The notes beneath the pieces were generated by a model. That model was not told where the DNA came from. It did not search any database and saw nothing but the letters and a program-made list of their open reading frames with translations. A DNA stretch of 49,009 bases. Origin: Phenylobacterium deserti (GTDB lineage Bacteria; Pseudomonadota; Alphaproteobacteria; Caulobacterales; Caulobacteraceae). This document shows, one piece after another, positions 1-8,236 of this stretch (position 1 is the stretch's first letter; every line of letters begins with the position of its first letter). The DNA lies in contig CAMCXF010000024.1 in assembly GCA_945883235.1 (NCBI GenBank), positions 1 to 49,009 on the forward strand, read 5' to 3'. The position numbers were made by a program, and so were the translations under genes.

Positions 1-419
1 GCGTCGCCGCCTGCTGGTAAGCCTGAAGGGACATACCCCAACCTTTCGTCTTCGTACTCGATGAGCTTTCGGCAGAGCATCAGCGCCTTGTAGTATTCGC
101 GCTCCATGCAGTGCCGTGAGATATTGACGCAGAGGGTCAGGATCGACGCGTTCTGGATCACACCCATGAACTCCGTCAGCCGCAGCACAAACTCGTCGTA
201 GTGCCGCTGACCCGTGGAATCGTCGAGGTACATCATCATGACCGGGAAATAGATCCGGCGGGCGGGAGTCTGGACCTCGCCTTCCTGCATGATGTCTTTT
301 TCTCGAAGGACCGACGCTTTGTTCTGCAGAACCAGCACCGCCCGGCGGTCACCGTTCTGGAGCACAGCCCCATTGAGGACAAATTTTTCGCCCGGCTTCA
401 GAGACAACTTCAGAGGCAA
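1..419 (-). CDS. flbT: FlbT, flagellin synthesis repressor (3' end cut by window)
   Basis: Reading the minus strand from 419 gives a protein that closely resembles Caulobacter FlbT, with an N-terminus MPLKLSLKPGEKFVLNGAV and the later segment LIEYEDERLG. FlbT is a cytoplasmic post-transcriptional regulator that binds flagellin mRNA and promotes its decay when flagellar assembly is incomplete; FlaF is its usual antagonist and may lie beyond the window. The start is a TTG codon at 419-417. It is the only start that fits the family N-terminus, and a GGGAG-type ribosome binding site lies just upstream. About 139 codons are present, so little of the C-terminus is missing. It is divergent from flmG, as expected for a flagellin-control locus. 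Confidence 0.93.
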   Translation of the reverse strand, partial: MPLKLSLKPGEKFVLNGAVLQNGDRRAVLVLQNKASVLREKDIMQEGEVQTPARRIYFPVMMMYLDDSTGQRHYDEFVLRLTEFMGVIQNASILTLCVNISRHCMEREYYKALMLCRKLIEYEDERLGYVPSGLPAGGD

Positions 420-578
420 GTCCGTCTCCCTTTCTCGCAAACGATCGCGCCATTGCGAATCGCGTAAATCCAGCTTCGCGCAAGCCGGGGCCGGGCGCAC
501 TGACTGCTTAGCTTGAGGCCGGTTAACGCAGCCTTGCGCATCCGCACGGTCCGGAATGCCTGCGACACTTCGTCCCGA

Positions 579-593
579 TTAACGGGCAATTAA
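579..593. promoter_or_regulatory. CtrA binding box (TTAA-N7-TTAA)
   Basis: TTAACGGGCAATTAA is a perfect match to the TTAA-N7-TTAA consensus of the Caulobacter cell-cycle regulator CtrA. It lies 43 bp upstream of the flmG start and 160 bp from the flbT start, in the divergent intergenic region. The position is suitable for activating flmG. That the site is occupied is inference. Confidence 0.65.
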
Positions 594-636
594 GCATAAT
601 CGGGCGAGCTACCCGCGTGCTGAACAGGGGTGCCTC

Positions 637-2436
637 ATGTCGCGTCAGGCGATGATCAACGCCACATCAACCCGCGCGATCCAGAATTCAGCGACCCCGA
701 CGCCGCCCAAGATGGCCATCGGCGACATGGGTCAGGCGGCCAACAAGGATGCGCTGGCCACTCTCAACGAAGCCATCAACGAACTGAAGGCGCTGGCCGT
801 CCAGCCGTTTCTGAAGCGGGCCATCGAGGCGCTCAATCGCGAAGACTTCGTCGGCGGCGGCAAGTGGGCCGTCAAGGCGCTGGAGCGGGACGAGAAAAAC
901 GGTGTCGGGTGGTACCTCCTGGCGATGGCGAGGGAGCGAGCCGGCGATTTCCCGAACTCGATCAAGGCCTATGAGGTAGCCCTTCAGCTGCTCCCGGATC
1001 ATGCCGAAGTCTCCAACGATCTAGGTCGCCTCGCCTATCGGATGGGCATGCACGAACAGGCCGAGAAGTTGTTTTGCCACTATGTCGACCACGCCCCGGA
1101 ACGTCCGGAGGGCGTCAACAACCTCGCCACTGTCGTTCGCGATCGTGGACGCCCAGACGAAGCGATCGAACTTCTGAAACAGGCGCTCGGCATCAATCCC
1201 GAGGCTCACATGCTCTGGAATACACCCGGCACGATCATGATCGAGCGGAGCGAGCTGGAAACCGCCCAGATCTTCTTCACCGAGGCGACCCGTCTGGCAC
1301 CTGCCTTTGGCAAGGCGCGCTACAACCTCAGTCAGGTGAAGCTGGGTCTGGGCGATCCTGCCGGGGCGTTGGAAGACTGCGACGAAGCGATGAAGCGGGT
1401 CATCACGGCAGATGACCGCGAGATGATGCGGCTTGCCCGAAGCTCATTTCAGCTTGCAATGAGCCGGTTGGGCGAAGGCTGGGATGACTACGAGGCGCGC
1501 CTGTCGCCGCAGTTTGCCGACGTCACCAACTTCTTCATTGATCGCCCGCGCTGGTCACCCGGCGATGACGTGGCCGGCAAGACCCTGCTGGTGGTCGGCG
1601 AGCAGGGCCTGGGGGACGAAATCCTGTTCGCCAACGTCCTGCCGGATGTGATCGAAAAGCTGGGTCCCGAGGGCAAGCTGCGAATTGCGGTCGAGCCCCG
1701 CCTGGTCTCGCTGTTCCAGCGCAGCTTTCCCGAAGCAGAAGTCACCTGGCATACGACCCACGTCTGGGCGACGCGGCCGCTTCGCGCGGCACCCAATACT
1801 GATCACGCCACCGCCGACCTATGGACGCCGATGGGCAGCCTGATGCGGGAGTTCCGCAGGTCACTGGAGGCTTTCCCCGACCACAAGGGCTACCTCAAGC
1901 CCGATCCCAAGCGCGTCGCCCATTGGCGCAGGGTGCTGAAGACAGCGCCGGCCGGTCCCAAGGTCGGCCTCCTCTGGAAGAGCGCCACCAACAAGGACGG
2001 CCGCCAGCGCTATTTCTCGCCCTTCTCCCAATGGGCCCCGGTGCTCAAGACGCCGGGGATCAGCTTTATCAACCTGCAGTACGGCGATTGCTCGGCCGAA
2101 CTGGCGCAGGCCCGGGAAGAGTTCGGGGTCGATATCTGGACGCCTCCCGGCATTGATCTGAAGAAGGACCTGGATGACGTGGCGGCGCTGTGCGCCGCGA
2201 TGGATCTGGTGCTGGGCTTCGCCAACGCCAGCTTTAACCTCGCGGCGTCCAGCGGCGCGCCCGTGTGGCTGATCTCCACGCCGGGGTCCTGGCCGCGCCT
2301 CGGCACCGATCATTACCCCTGGTACCCCCAAGCCAAGGTCTTCGTGACCCCCAGCTACGGCGACTGGGACGGCGTCATGGCGATGATGGGTGCCGCGTTG
2401 GCTGACTTCGCCGGTGGAGCCGCAAGCCCCGCTTGA
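637..2436 (+). CDS. flmG: FlmG-like modular TPR-glycosyltransferase for flagellin
   Basis: This 599-residue soluble protein has TPR-type helical repeats over about residues 45-270 and a C-terminal glycosyltransferase-like region over about 315-590 (VVGEQGLGDEILFA near 320, KVGLLWKSATNKDGR near 455). The size and two-part layout match Caulobacter FlmG (formerly FlbA). In that protein the TPR part recognises flagellins and the GT part attaches a nonulosonic (pseudaminic-type) sugar before export. Its place beside flbT supports the assignment. The start at 637 follows AGGGG at good spacing; ATG 655 is a weaker choice. A CtrA box lies 43 bp upstream. No transmembrane segment or signal peptide is seen. 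The sugar donor in this organism cannot be read from the window. Confidence 0.8.
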   Translation: MSRQAMINATSTRAIQNSATPTPPKMAIGDMGQAANKDALATLNEAINELKALAVQPFLKRAIEALNREDFVGGGKWAVKALERDEKNGVGWYLLAMARERAGDFPNSIKAYEVALQLLPDHAEVSNDLGRLAYRMGMHEQAEKLFCHYVDHAPERPEGVNNLATVVRDRGRPDEAIELLKQALGINPEAHMLWNTPGTIMIERSELETAQIFFTEATRLAPAFGKARYNLSQVKLGLGDPAGALEDCDEAMKRVITADDREMMRLARSSFQLAMSRLGEGWDDYEARLSPQFADVTNFFIDRPRWSPGDDVAGKTLLVVGEQGLGDEILFANVLPDVIEKLGPEGKLRIAVEPRLVSLFQRSFPEAEVTWHTTHVWATRPLRAAPNTDHATADLWTPMGSLMREFRRSLEAFPDHKGYLKPDPKRVAHWRRVLKTAPAGPKVGLLWKSATNKDGRQRYFSPFSQWAPVLKTPGISFINLQYGDCSAELAQAREEFGVDIWTPPGIDLKKDLDDVAALCAAMDLVLGFANASFNLAASSGAPVWLISTPGSWPRLGTDHYPWYPQAKVFVTPSYGDWDGVMAMMGAALADFAGGAASPA

Positions 2437-2567
2437 TGAGGCGTCGTTTCGAAATCCGGATGCGGGACAAGAGCGAACCCGCTTGAACATCGCGCGCGGC
2501 CCTATAGGTTGCCCCCAGACAAACAACTGTTCGAAAGTGGACGAGACCGTCCACGCGGGGAGCCTAG

Positions 2568-3437
2568 ATGAGCCAGCGTTTTACCGGGACTGACAATTAC
2601 GTCGCCACCGAAGACCTCAAGGTGGCGGTCAACGCCGCCATCGCCCTGGAGCGCCCGCTCCTGATCAAGGGTGAGCCCGGCACCGGCAAGACCGTGCTTG
2701 CCGAGGAAATCGCCAAGGCGCTCGGCGCGGAGCTGATCACCTGGCACATCAAGTCGACCACCAAGGCCACGATGGGCCTCTACGAATATGACGCCGTCAC
2801 CCGCCTGCGGGACAGCCAACTCGGCGATGAGCGGGTCAAGGACGTCAAGAACTACATCAAGAAGGGAAAGCTCTGGGAAGCCTTTGAGCACAAGGGCCGC
2901 CCTGTCCTGCTGATCGACGAGATCGACAAGGCCGACATCGAGTTCCCCAACGATCTGCTGCAAGAGCTCGATCGGATGGAGTTCTACGTCTACGAGACCA
3001 ATGAGACGATCAAGGCGGCGATCCGGCCAATCGTGATCATTACCTCCAACAACGAGAAGGAACTGCCCGACGCCTTCCTGCGCCGCTGTTTCTTCCACTA
3101 CATCCGCTTCCCCGACGCCGACACGATGCAACAGATCGTCGACGTCCACTTCCCCGGGATCAAGAACAAGCTGGTCGCCGAGGCCCTGCGGATCTTCTAC
3201 GACATGCGCAAGGTGCCCGGCCTGAAGAAGAAGCCGTCGACCTCCGAACTGCTGGATTGGCTCAAGCTCCTCATGGTCGAGGACATCGATGCCGAGTCGC
3301 TGGCCGAGAAAGACCCCACCAAGCTGATCCCGCCGCTGCACGGTGCCCTGCTCAAGAACGAGCAGGACGTACACCTGTTCGAGCGCCTGGCCTTCCTGGC
3401 CCGTCGCGAAGGCGCGGCGCGTCCCGGACAGTCGTAA
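2568..3437 (+). CDS. MoxR-family AAA+ ATPase
   Basis: A 289-residue cytoplasmic AAA+ protein of the MoxR/CoxD type. The Walker A motif GEPGTGKT is at 35-42 and Walker B VLLIDE at 113-118. The sensor segment IITSNNEKELPDAFLRRC follows, with the arginine-finger region FLRR inside it. MoxR ATPases usually act as chaperones that mature or insert cofactors in partner proteins, most often with a CoxE/VWA-domain protein encoded next door. Here the next gene is an unrelated lipoprotein, so the partner must lie elsewhere or be absent. The gene is 131 bp downstream of flmG and ends just before a strong hairpin. Substrate unknown. Confidence 0.9.
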   Translation: MSQRFTGTDNYVATEDLKVAVNAAIALERPLLIKGEPGTGKTVLAEEIAKALGAELITWHIKSTTKATMGLYEYDAVTRLRDSQLGDERVKDVKNYIKKGKLWEAFEHKGRPVLLIDEIDKADIEFPNDLLQELDRMEFYVYETNETIKAAIRPIVIITSNNEKELPDAFLRRCFFHYIRFPDADTMQQIVDVHFPGIKNKLVAEALRIFYDMRKVPGLKKKPSTSELLDWLKLLMVEDIDAESLAEKDPTKLIPPLHGALLKNEQDVHLFERLAFLARREGAARPGQS

Positions 3438-3475
3438 CACTTAAGCGTTACGACGAATTCACTCGCCTTTTGGAA

Positions 3476-3525
3476 GGGCTCCGACCACCGTTGATCTCAG
3501 TCGACGGATGCGACGGAGCCCTTTT
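3476..3525 (+). terminator. Strong hairpin with T-run that buries the next gene's RBS
   Basis: GGGCTCCG (3476-3483) pairs perfectly with CGGAGCCC (3514-3521). An inner stem of CCGTTGA (3488-3494) with TCGACGG (3501-3507, one G-T pair) extends it, and TTTT follows at 3522-3525. This looks like an intrinsic terminator for the moxR transcript. The only plausible ribosome binding site for the lipoprotein, GGAG at 3515-3518, is inside the 3' arm, nine bases before its ATG at 3528. It may therefore act as a terminator, a translational lock, or both. Confidence 0.6.
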
Positions 3526-3527
3526 CC

Positions 3528-4355
3528 ATGAAAACTCTCTATCTGCTGGCAGCCTCGGGCCTGGCACTGACGACAGCGGCCTGCGCGCCAAAGACCACAC
3601 CGGTGCGCGCCGCGCTTGAGTGTCCGCAGACGCAAGGGGACTTGAGCCGCACGGCCGTCGCCTCCGACGGCAAGTCCTGCACCTATGTGACCTCAAATGG
3701 TGCCGAGGTGACACTCCAACTGATCTCGACCGCCAGTGGGGCCGATGCCGCCCTATCAGCCGTCGAGACGGCCCTGCTGGCCAACCGGCAGGCCCCCAAG
3801 GCCGACGAGCCGGCTAAAGCGGCGGATGGAAAGCCGGCTGCCGATACCGATAAGGCGCTCGAAACCAAGATCGAAAGCCAGATCAACGACGAGATCGAAA
3901 AGGCAGTCGGAGAGGCCAAGCAGGACACACAAAGTGCCGGTGTCACGGTGCGGATCGACAAGACCGGAAAGCAAGTCTCCGAGACCGGCGACGGAAAGAC
4001 CCGCGTCGATTTACCGGGGATCCACATCGTCGCGGATGACGCCAACGACAGCGCCAACGTGCGCGTGGGCCCGATCACGATCAACGCCGGAGACGGCGGT
4101 GCCACGATCCGGATTCGGCGCGACGTGCGGCTGCGGGGTGAGGCCCTGAACCCCGAAAAACGCGGCCTGCGCGCCACCTTCATCTACACCGGCGAGGACT
4201 TGCCGTCAGGCTACCGGTTCGTGGGCTATGAGGCTGGCGGCCCCAAGGCGGGGCCCATCACCGTCGCCATCGTGAAATCCAAAATGGAAGGCGATGACGG
4301 CGGCGAAATCTATCCCGACGTCAAGAAACTGGTCCGCAAGAACGGCGGGGTCTGA
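3528..4355 (+). CDS. Putative lipoprotein of unknown function
   Basis: 275 residues with a lipoprotein signal peptide: hydrophobic stretch LYLLAASGLALTTAAC and lipobox TAAC, with the modified Cys at about residue 19. The middle (about 85-130) is a charged Ala/Lys/Asp/Glu-rich linker. The C-terminal 100 residues are rich in beta-type sequence with Arg and Gly (ITINAGDGGATIRIRRDVRL). No domain I can name. The likely location is the periplasmic face of a membrane. The Shine-Dalgarno sequence is embedded in a hairpin that ends three bases before the start codon, which suggests controlled translation. It appears to stand alone. Confidence 0.8.
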   Translation: MKTLYLLAASGLALTTAACAPKTTPVRAALECPQTQGDLSRTAVASDGKSCTYVTSNGAEVTLQLISTASGADAALSAVETALLANRQAPKADEPAKAADGKPAADTDKALETKIESQINDEIEKAVGEAKQDTQSAGVTVRIDKTGKQVSETGDGKTRVDLPGIHIVADDANDSANVRVGPITINAGDGGATIRIRRDVRLRGEALNPEKRGLRATFIYTGEDLPSGYRFVGYEAGGPKAGPITVAIVKSKMEGDDGGEIYPDVKKLVRKNGGV

Positions 4356-4364
4356 CCCCGCCCT

Positions 4365-4736
4365 TCACGCTGGCTGAACTTCGACCACCTTGTAGGTCAG
4401 CGGCCGCCCGTCTTCATCAGTCACGGTCACATACTCGCCAACCGCAAACCGGTGCTGGCCCAGGCGATAAACCGGCTCGTCGTCGGCCGTGTCGCCGACC
4501 TCATAGTCAAAGAACCACTTCTGCCCTTTGCGCGCGAGGCGACCGTCGACCGGATCGGTGTCCGGCGCAAAGCGACGTACGCTGCAGTCGCCACGAACCT
4601 TGGCGTAGGCCGCCTCGTCAAGATGTCCATCTGGCGTCAATGGCGCTTGGAGCGAATAGCCGCGATGATCGTCCCCGCCGGCAAACTCGGTGCCCGGGTT
4701 GCGGGCCAGCCGCATCACAACGCGCGACAAGGTCAT
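4365..4736 (-). CDS. Conserved hypothetical protein, 123 aa
   Basis: A small soluble protein beginning MTLSRVVMRLARNPGTEF, with an AGGAG ribosome binding site at good distance. Similar small proteins with an N-terminal MRLARNP segment, a Cys-x-Val-Arg-Arg-Phe segment and a basic/aromatic core occur in many alphaproteobacteria without known function, as far as I recall. There is no signal peptide or membrane segment. It lies 41 bp downstream of the universal stress protein on the same strand, so the two probably share a transcript and possibly a stress role. Confidence 0.75.
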   Translation of the reverse strand: MTLSRVVMRLARNPGTEFAGGDDHRGYSLQAPLTPDGHLDEAAYAKVRGDCSVRRFAPDTDPVDGRLARKGQKWFFDYEVGDTADDEPVYRLGQHRFAVGEYVTVTDEDGRPLTYKVVEVQPA

Positions 4737-4777
4737 AGGGTCGTCTCCTGAGGGCTGTTTTGAAAAGCGGCTGTCGG

Positions 4778-5590
4778 CTAGTGCGACAGAAACAACGACG
4801 GGCCGTCCGAGTTCAGCAGGGTCCGGGTGGTACCGCCGAAGATGAACTCCTGTAGCCGGGGGTGGCCAAATGCCCCCGCGACCAGAATGTCGGCCCCGGC
4901 ACTGGCGGCGGCACGCAGGATCGCGGGTGCCGCGTCACCGGTATCCGCCAATGTCACGACGTCCGAAGCCACACCGCGCGCCGCGTAGTAGCCCTGCAAC
5001 CGGGCCGGATCGAAGGCGCGAGAGCTGGCTTTTGGAGCGGCGATAATCACCACCCTGGACGCCTTCTCCAGCAAGGGCGTCGCCAGTCTGGCCGCACGGG
5101 AGGCCTCCTTGCCGCCGTCCCAGGCCACCGCGACGACGCCGCCGATTTTCAAGCCATCGCGTGCGATCAGCACCGGACGCTGCTCATCGGCCACCATCTG
5201 CTGGAACGCTTCTGCCAAGGGGCCCCGCCCCCGCGCCGCGTCGCTGGAAAAAACGATGACGTCCGACAGCCGGCTTTCCGCCGACAATCCCGCCCAGACC
5301 GGGGTCTGCAGCGACACAAACTGCTTTTTGGCATAGCCGACCGCCTCAAGCGCCGCGCGCGCACTGGCGGCACCCGCAGACGTCGCTTCCTTCAGCGATT
5401 CCAGCGCCGTGGTTTGCACGCCGCCCAGAAACCCCTCGCCCATCCACGGCATGACGTCGGCAAGATCCGCCGGCGTGTGGACGCCCGCCAGTTCCGCACC
5501 GAAACCTTCGGCCAACATCGCGGCGGCGGTGATGGCCTCTGCATCGCCCTTGCCGCCCGACAGAGGCGCCATGATCCGTGACCAGCTCAT
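4778..5590 (-). CDS. Universal stress protein (tandem UspA type)
   Basis: 270 residues, the length of a double Usp domain. The first half starts WSRIMAPLSGG. The second half begins near 150 (GGVVAVAWDGGKEASRAARLA) and ends with the nucleotide-binding signature GAFGHPRLQEFIFGGTTRTLL, which fits the G-2x-G-9x-G(S/T) pattern loosely. Such proteins bind ATP in the cytoplasm and rise under starvation, oxidative or envelope stress. The start ATG at 5590 is preceded by AAGGGAT. It probably forms a two-gene operon with the unknown gene downstream. Confidence 0.9.
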   Translation of the reverse strand: MSWSRIMAPLSGGKGDAEAITAAAMLAEGFGAELAGVHTPADLADVMPWMGEGFLGGVQTTALESLKEATSAGAASARAALEAVGYAKKQFVSLQTPVWAGLSAESRLSDVIVFSSDAARGRGPLAEAFQQMVADEQRPVLIARDGLKIGGVVAVAWDGGKEASRAARLATPLLEKASRVVIIAAPKASSRAFDPARLQGYYAARGVASDVVTLADTGDAAPAILRAAASAGADILVAGAFGHPRLQEFIFGGTTRTLLNSDGPSLFLSH

Positions 5591-5699
5591 ATCAATATCC
5601 CTTTTCCGCCCAACTCTGGACTGCCCCAGACTGGACCTCCATTGATCTTTCGCAAGTCCTGGGTCAGTTCACATTCGTGGCAGAGCAAGGAACGCGCGT

Positions 5700-6344
5700 G
5701 TGAGGAAGGGGCTGCATCGCCGAACTGCGGCGCCCAGAGCCTGGCAGCGGATGCTATCCGGCCGGCGGCTGGACCTGCTTGATCCCTCGCCGATGGATAT
5801 CGAGATCGAGGATATCGCTCACGGCCTGGCGCGGGTGGCCCGCTGGAATGGACAGACCACCGGCGATCATGCCTTTTCCGTCGCCCAGCATTCCGTTGTC
5901 GTCGAAGAGATCGTCGCGCACATCCAGCCCGACATTGACCCGCGCTGGCGCCTCGCCGCCTTGCTGCACGACGCGTCGGAATATGTGATCGGCGACATGA
6001 TCTCACCGTTCAAGACCGCACTGGGCTATGACTACAAGCTCTTCGAAACCCGGCTCGAGAACGCCATTCACACCCGCTTTGGCTTGCCCGCGAAAACGCC
6101 CTTGGCGATCAAGCGGCTGATAAAGACGGCCGACCGCGCCTGCGCCTATTTCGAAGCCACGCAGTTGGCCGGATTCGGACATACCGAAGCGCTGGAGTTC
6201 TTTGATGCCCCGCCCCCCGGCTACAGCCTGAAAATCGGCCCTCAATCGGCCAGCGAGGCCCAGGCACTTTATCTGAGACGGTTCGAAACACTGTCATTGG
6301 CTGCGGGACATCATCCCCTCGACCAACCCGTTTCGCCGCGATGA
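5700..6344 (+). CDS. HD-domain phosphohydrolase (YfbR-like)
   Basis: 214 residues with the metal-binding pattern of HD hydrolases: His64 in VAQHSVVV, His90-Asp91 in ALLHDASEY, and Asp145 in KTADRAC. This arrangement resembles the 5'-deoxynucleotidase YfbR and related phosphohydrolases. The start is a GTG at 5700 with AAGGA about eight bases upstream. The stop overlaps the start of the next gene as ATGA, indicating translational coupling with the NAD regulator. That pairing suggests a role in nucleotide metabolism, but the substrate is not determined. Confidence 0.85.
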   Translation: MRKGLHRRTAAPRAWQRMLSGRRLDLLDPSPMDIEIEDIAHGLARVARWNGQTTGDHAFSVAQHSVVVEEIVAHIQPDIDPRWRLAALLHDASEYVIGDMISPFKTALGYDYKLFETRLENAIHTRFGLPAKTPLAIKRLIKTADRACAYFEATQLAGFGHTEALEFFDAPPPGYSLKIGPQSASEAQALYLRRFETLSLAAGHHPLDQPVSPR

Positions 6345-7303
6345 ACAGCTCCCTCGTCATCGGATTGTCGGCGGTGGTGGTGGCCATCAAGGACGGCGAG
6401 GCAGCGGCCCTGACGGTGCGCCAGAAGACCGGCCGGGGCCAGCTTACCGGCCTGCCCTTCGGTCCGTTCGACCCTGATGGGCATCGCACCTTCGAACTGG
6501 CACTCAGGGCCTTTGTGACCGAGCAGACGCGGTTTGACCTGGGCTATGTCGAGCAGCTCTACACCTTCGGCGACAAAGGGCGCGACGCGCCGCTTGCCGA
6601 CCTTGGCGATGGCGACGCGGCCGCCCGCGTGATCTCCATCGGCTATCTGGCGCTGGCTCCCGCCGCCGTCGACACCCACTTTGCGGGCAGCGAGTGGCGG
6701 CCCTGGTCGCGGATCTTTCCTTGGGAGGACTGGCGGACGGGCCAACCACCCGCGCTCGGACCCATCGAGGTCGCCCTGCGCACCTGGAGCGGCGGCGACG
6801 CCCAGCGGCTGGCGCGCGCCCGGTTACTGTTTGCCCTGGATGAAGCGCCCTGGAACGAGGAGCGCGTACTCGAGCGCTATGAGTTGCTCTATGAGGCCGG
6901 GCTGGTGCAGGAAGCCGCGCGCGACCGCGGCGAGACGGCCCCGTCTCGATCAGATTCGTTGATTGCCGCCGTCGGCGAGGCGATGATTTCCGACCACCGC
7001 CGCATCCTGGCCACGGCGCTCGGTCGCCTGCGCGGCAAGCTGAAGTATCGTCCCGTGGTGTTCGAACTGATGCCGGACGCTTTTACACTCTCAGCCCTGC
7101 AGCGAACGGTCGAAGCCATCGCCGGTGTGCCTTTGCACAAGCAGAACTTCCGCCGCGCCCTGGAACGCGCCGAACTGGTCGAGGGGCTAGGCAGACTGGA
7201 TGCCGAGACCGGAGGCCGCCCGGCAGAGCTGTTCCGGTTCCGGCGCGAGATCCTGGGTGCCCGCCCGGTATCCGGGCTTAGCCTCCCGCTGCTGCGCGAT
7301 TAG
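6341..7303 (+). CDS. NadQ/NrtR-type NAD regulator (Nudix-like plus winged helix)
   Basis: 320 residues. The N-terminal half (about 1-145) has a Nudix-like fold pattern (VIGLSAVVVAIKDG, LPFGPFDPDGHRTFEL, LGYVEQLYTFGD) but no intact catalytic Nudix box. The C-terminal part (about 225-315, YRPVVFELMPDAFTLSALQRTVEAI) resembles the NrtR winged-helix DNA-binding domain. This layout is that of the alphaproteobacterial proteins annotated as NAD regulator (NadQ), which repress NAD biosynthesis genes. No nad gene is visible here, so the target lies elsewhere. The start overlaps the HD gene stop by four bases. Confidence 0.75.
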   Translation: MNSSLVIGLSAVVVAIKDGEAAALTVRQKTGRGQLTGLPFGPFDPDGHRTFELALRAFVTEQTRFDLGYVEQLYTFGDKGRDAPLADLGDGDAAARVISIGYLALAPAAVDTHFAGSEWRPWSRIFPWEDWRTGQPPALGPIEVALRTWSGGDAQRLARARLLFALDEAPWNEERVLERYELLYEAGLVQEAARDRGETAPSRSDSLIAAVGEAMISDHRRILATALGRLRGKLKYRPVVFELMPDAFTLSALQRTVEAIAGVPLHKQNFRRALERAELVEGLGRLDAETGGRPAELFRFRREILGARPVSGLSLPLLRD

Positions 7304-7356
7304 CATTACCTCCCAGGTTATCGGAAAGCCGCCAGCGACCCGATAGAGATCGGTGC

Positions 7357-8160
7357 ATGAGCCTGTCTTCCAATACCCTCGGCGATCACCTTCGCACCTG
7401 GCGCCAACGTCGCCATTTGAGCCAGCTTGATCTGGCGCTCGACGCCGACATCTCGACGCGCCACCTGAGTTTCATGGAGACGGGCCGTGCGTCGCCCAGT
7501 CGGGACATGGTGCTGCGACTCGCTGAACGGCTGGAGGTGCCGCTTCGGGAGCGCAACACCCTGTTGGTCGCCGCGGGTTTTGCCCCAGCGTTTCCTCAGC
7601 GTGATCTGGACCACCCGGCGCTGACCGCGGCCCGCAAGGCCGTCGACCTGATCCTGACCGGGCATGAACCGTTCCCGGCGTTGGCCGTGGATCGCGGCTG
7701 GAATCTGGTGGCAGCCAATCGCGCCGTCGCGCCGCTGATGGCCGGGGCCGATGCGGACCTTCTCGTCGGACCTATCAATGTGCTGAGGCTTTCGCTTCAC
7801 CCACGTGGAATGGCCCCAAGGATCGTCAATCTCGACGCGTGGCGGACCTATATTCTGGAGCGCCTGCGCCGGGAGGTTGAGATTACCGCTGATGTTGGCC
7901 TGGTCTCCTTGTTGGCCGAGTTGCGCACCTATCCCACGTCGAAACCCGCGGTGCGGCCCTCTCGCAGCGCGCCGCTGGACGGCATCGCCATGCCTCTGGA
8001 AATCCATGTCGGCGACAAATTGCTGTCATTTCTGGCCACCACCACGGTCTTCGGCACCGCAACCGAGGTCACACTGGCGGAACTGACTCTGGAGACGTTC
8101 TTCCCGGCCAATGCCGAAACTGCGGCGGCTATTCAGGCGATGGCGTCGGGTTTCGTTTAG
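7357..8160 (+). CDS. XRE-family regulator with MmyB-like ligand domain
   Basis: 267 residues. An N-terminal helix-turn-helix spans about residues 9-65 (LRTWRQRRHLSQLDLALDA, then STRHLSFMETGRASPS). The C-terminal part (about 90-265, FPALAVDRGWNLVAANRAV) matches the MmyB-like PAS-type ligand-binding domain, thought to bind fatty acids or related lipids. Such regulators usually control a neighbouring dehydrogenase gene, but here the neighbours are the NAD regulator upstream and a convergent membrane hydroxylase downstream. Control of the hydroxylase is possible but unproven. It starts 53 bp after the NAD regulator and may be cotranscribed with it. Confidence 0.9.
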   Translation: MSLSSNTLGDHLRTWRQRRHLSQLDLALDADISTRHLSFMETGRASPSRDMVLRLAERLEVPLRERNTLLVAAGFAPAFPQRDLDHPALTAARKAVDLILTGHEPFPALAVDRGWNLVAANRAVAPLMAGADADLLVGPINVLRLSLHPRGMAPRIVNLDAWRTYILERLRREVEITADVGLVSLLAELRTYPTSKPAVRPSRSAPLDGIAMPLEIHVGDKLLSFLATTTVFGTATEVTLAELTLETFFPANAETAAAIQAMASGFV

Positions 8161-8236
8161 CGCGCCGAAACCTGGGCCGAGGATGACGAACTGGAGTGGG
8201 GTTTGTGCGGCGGACAAGCGAGCTCAGCTACCTGCC

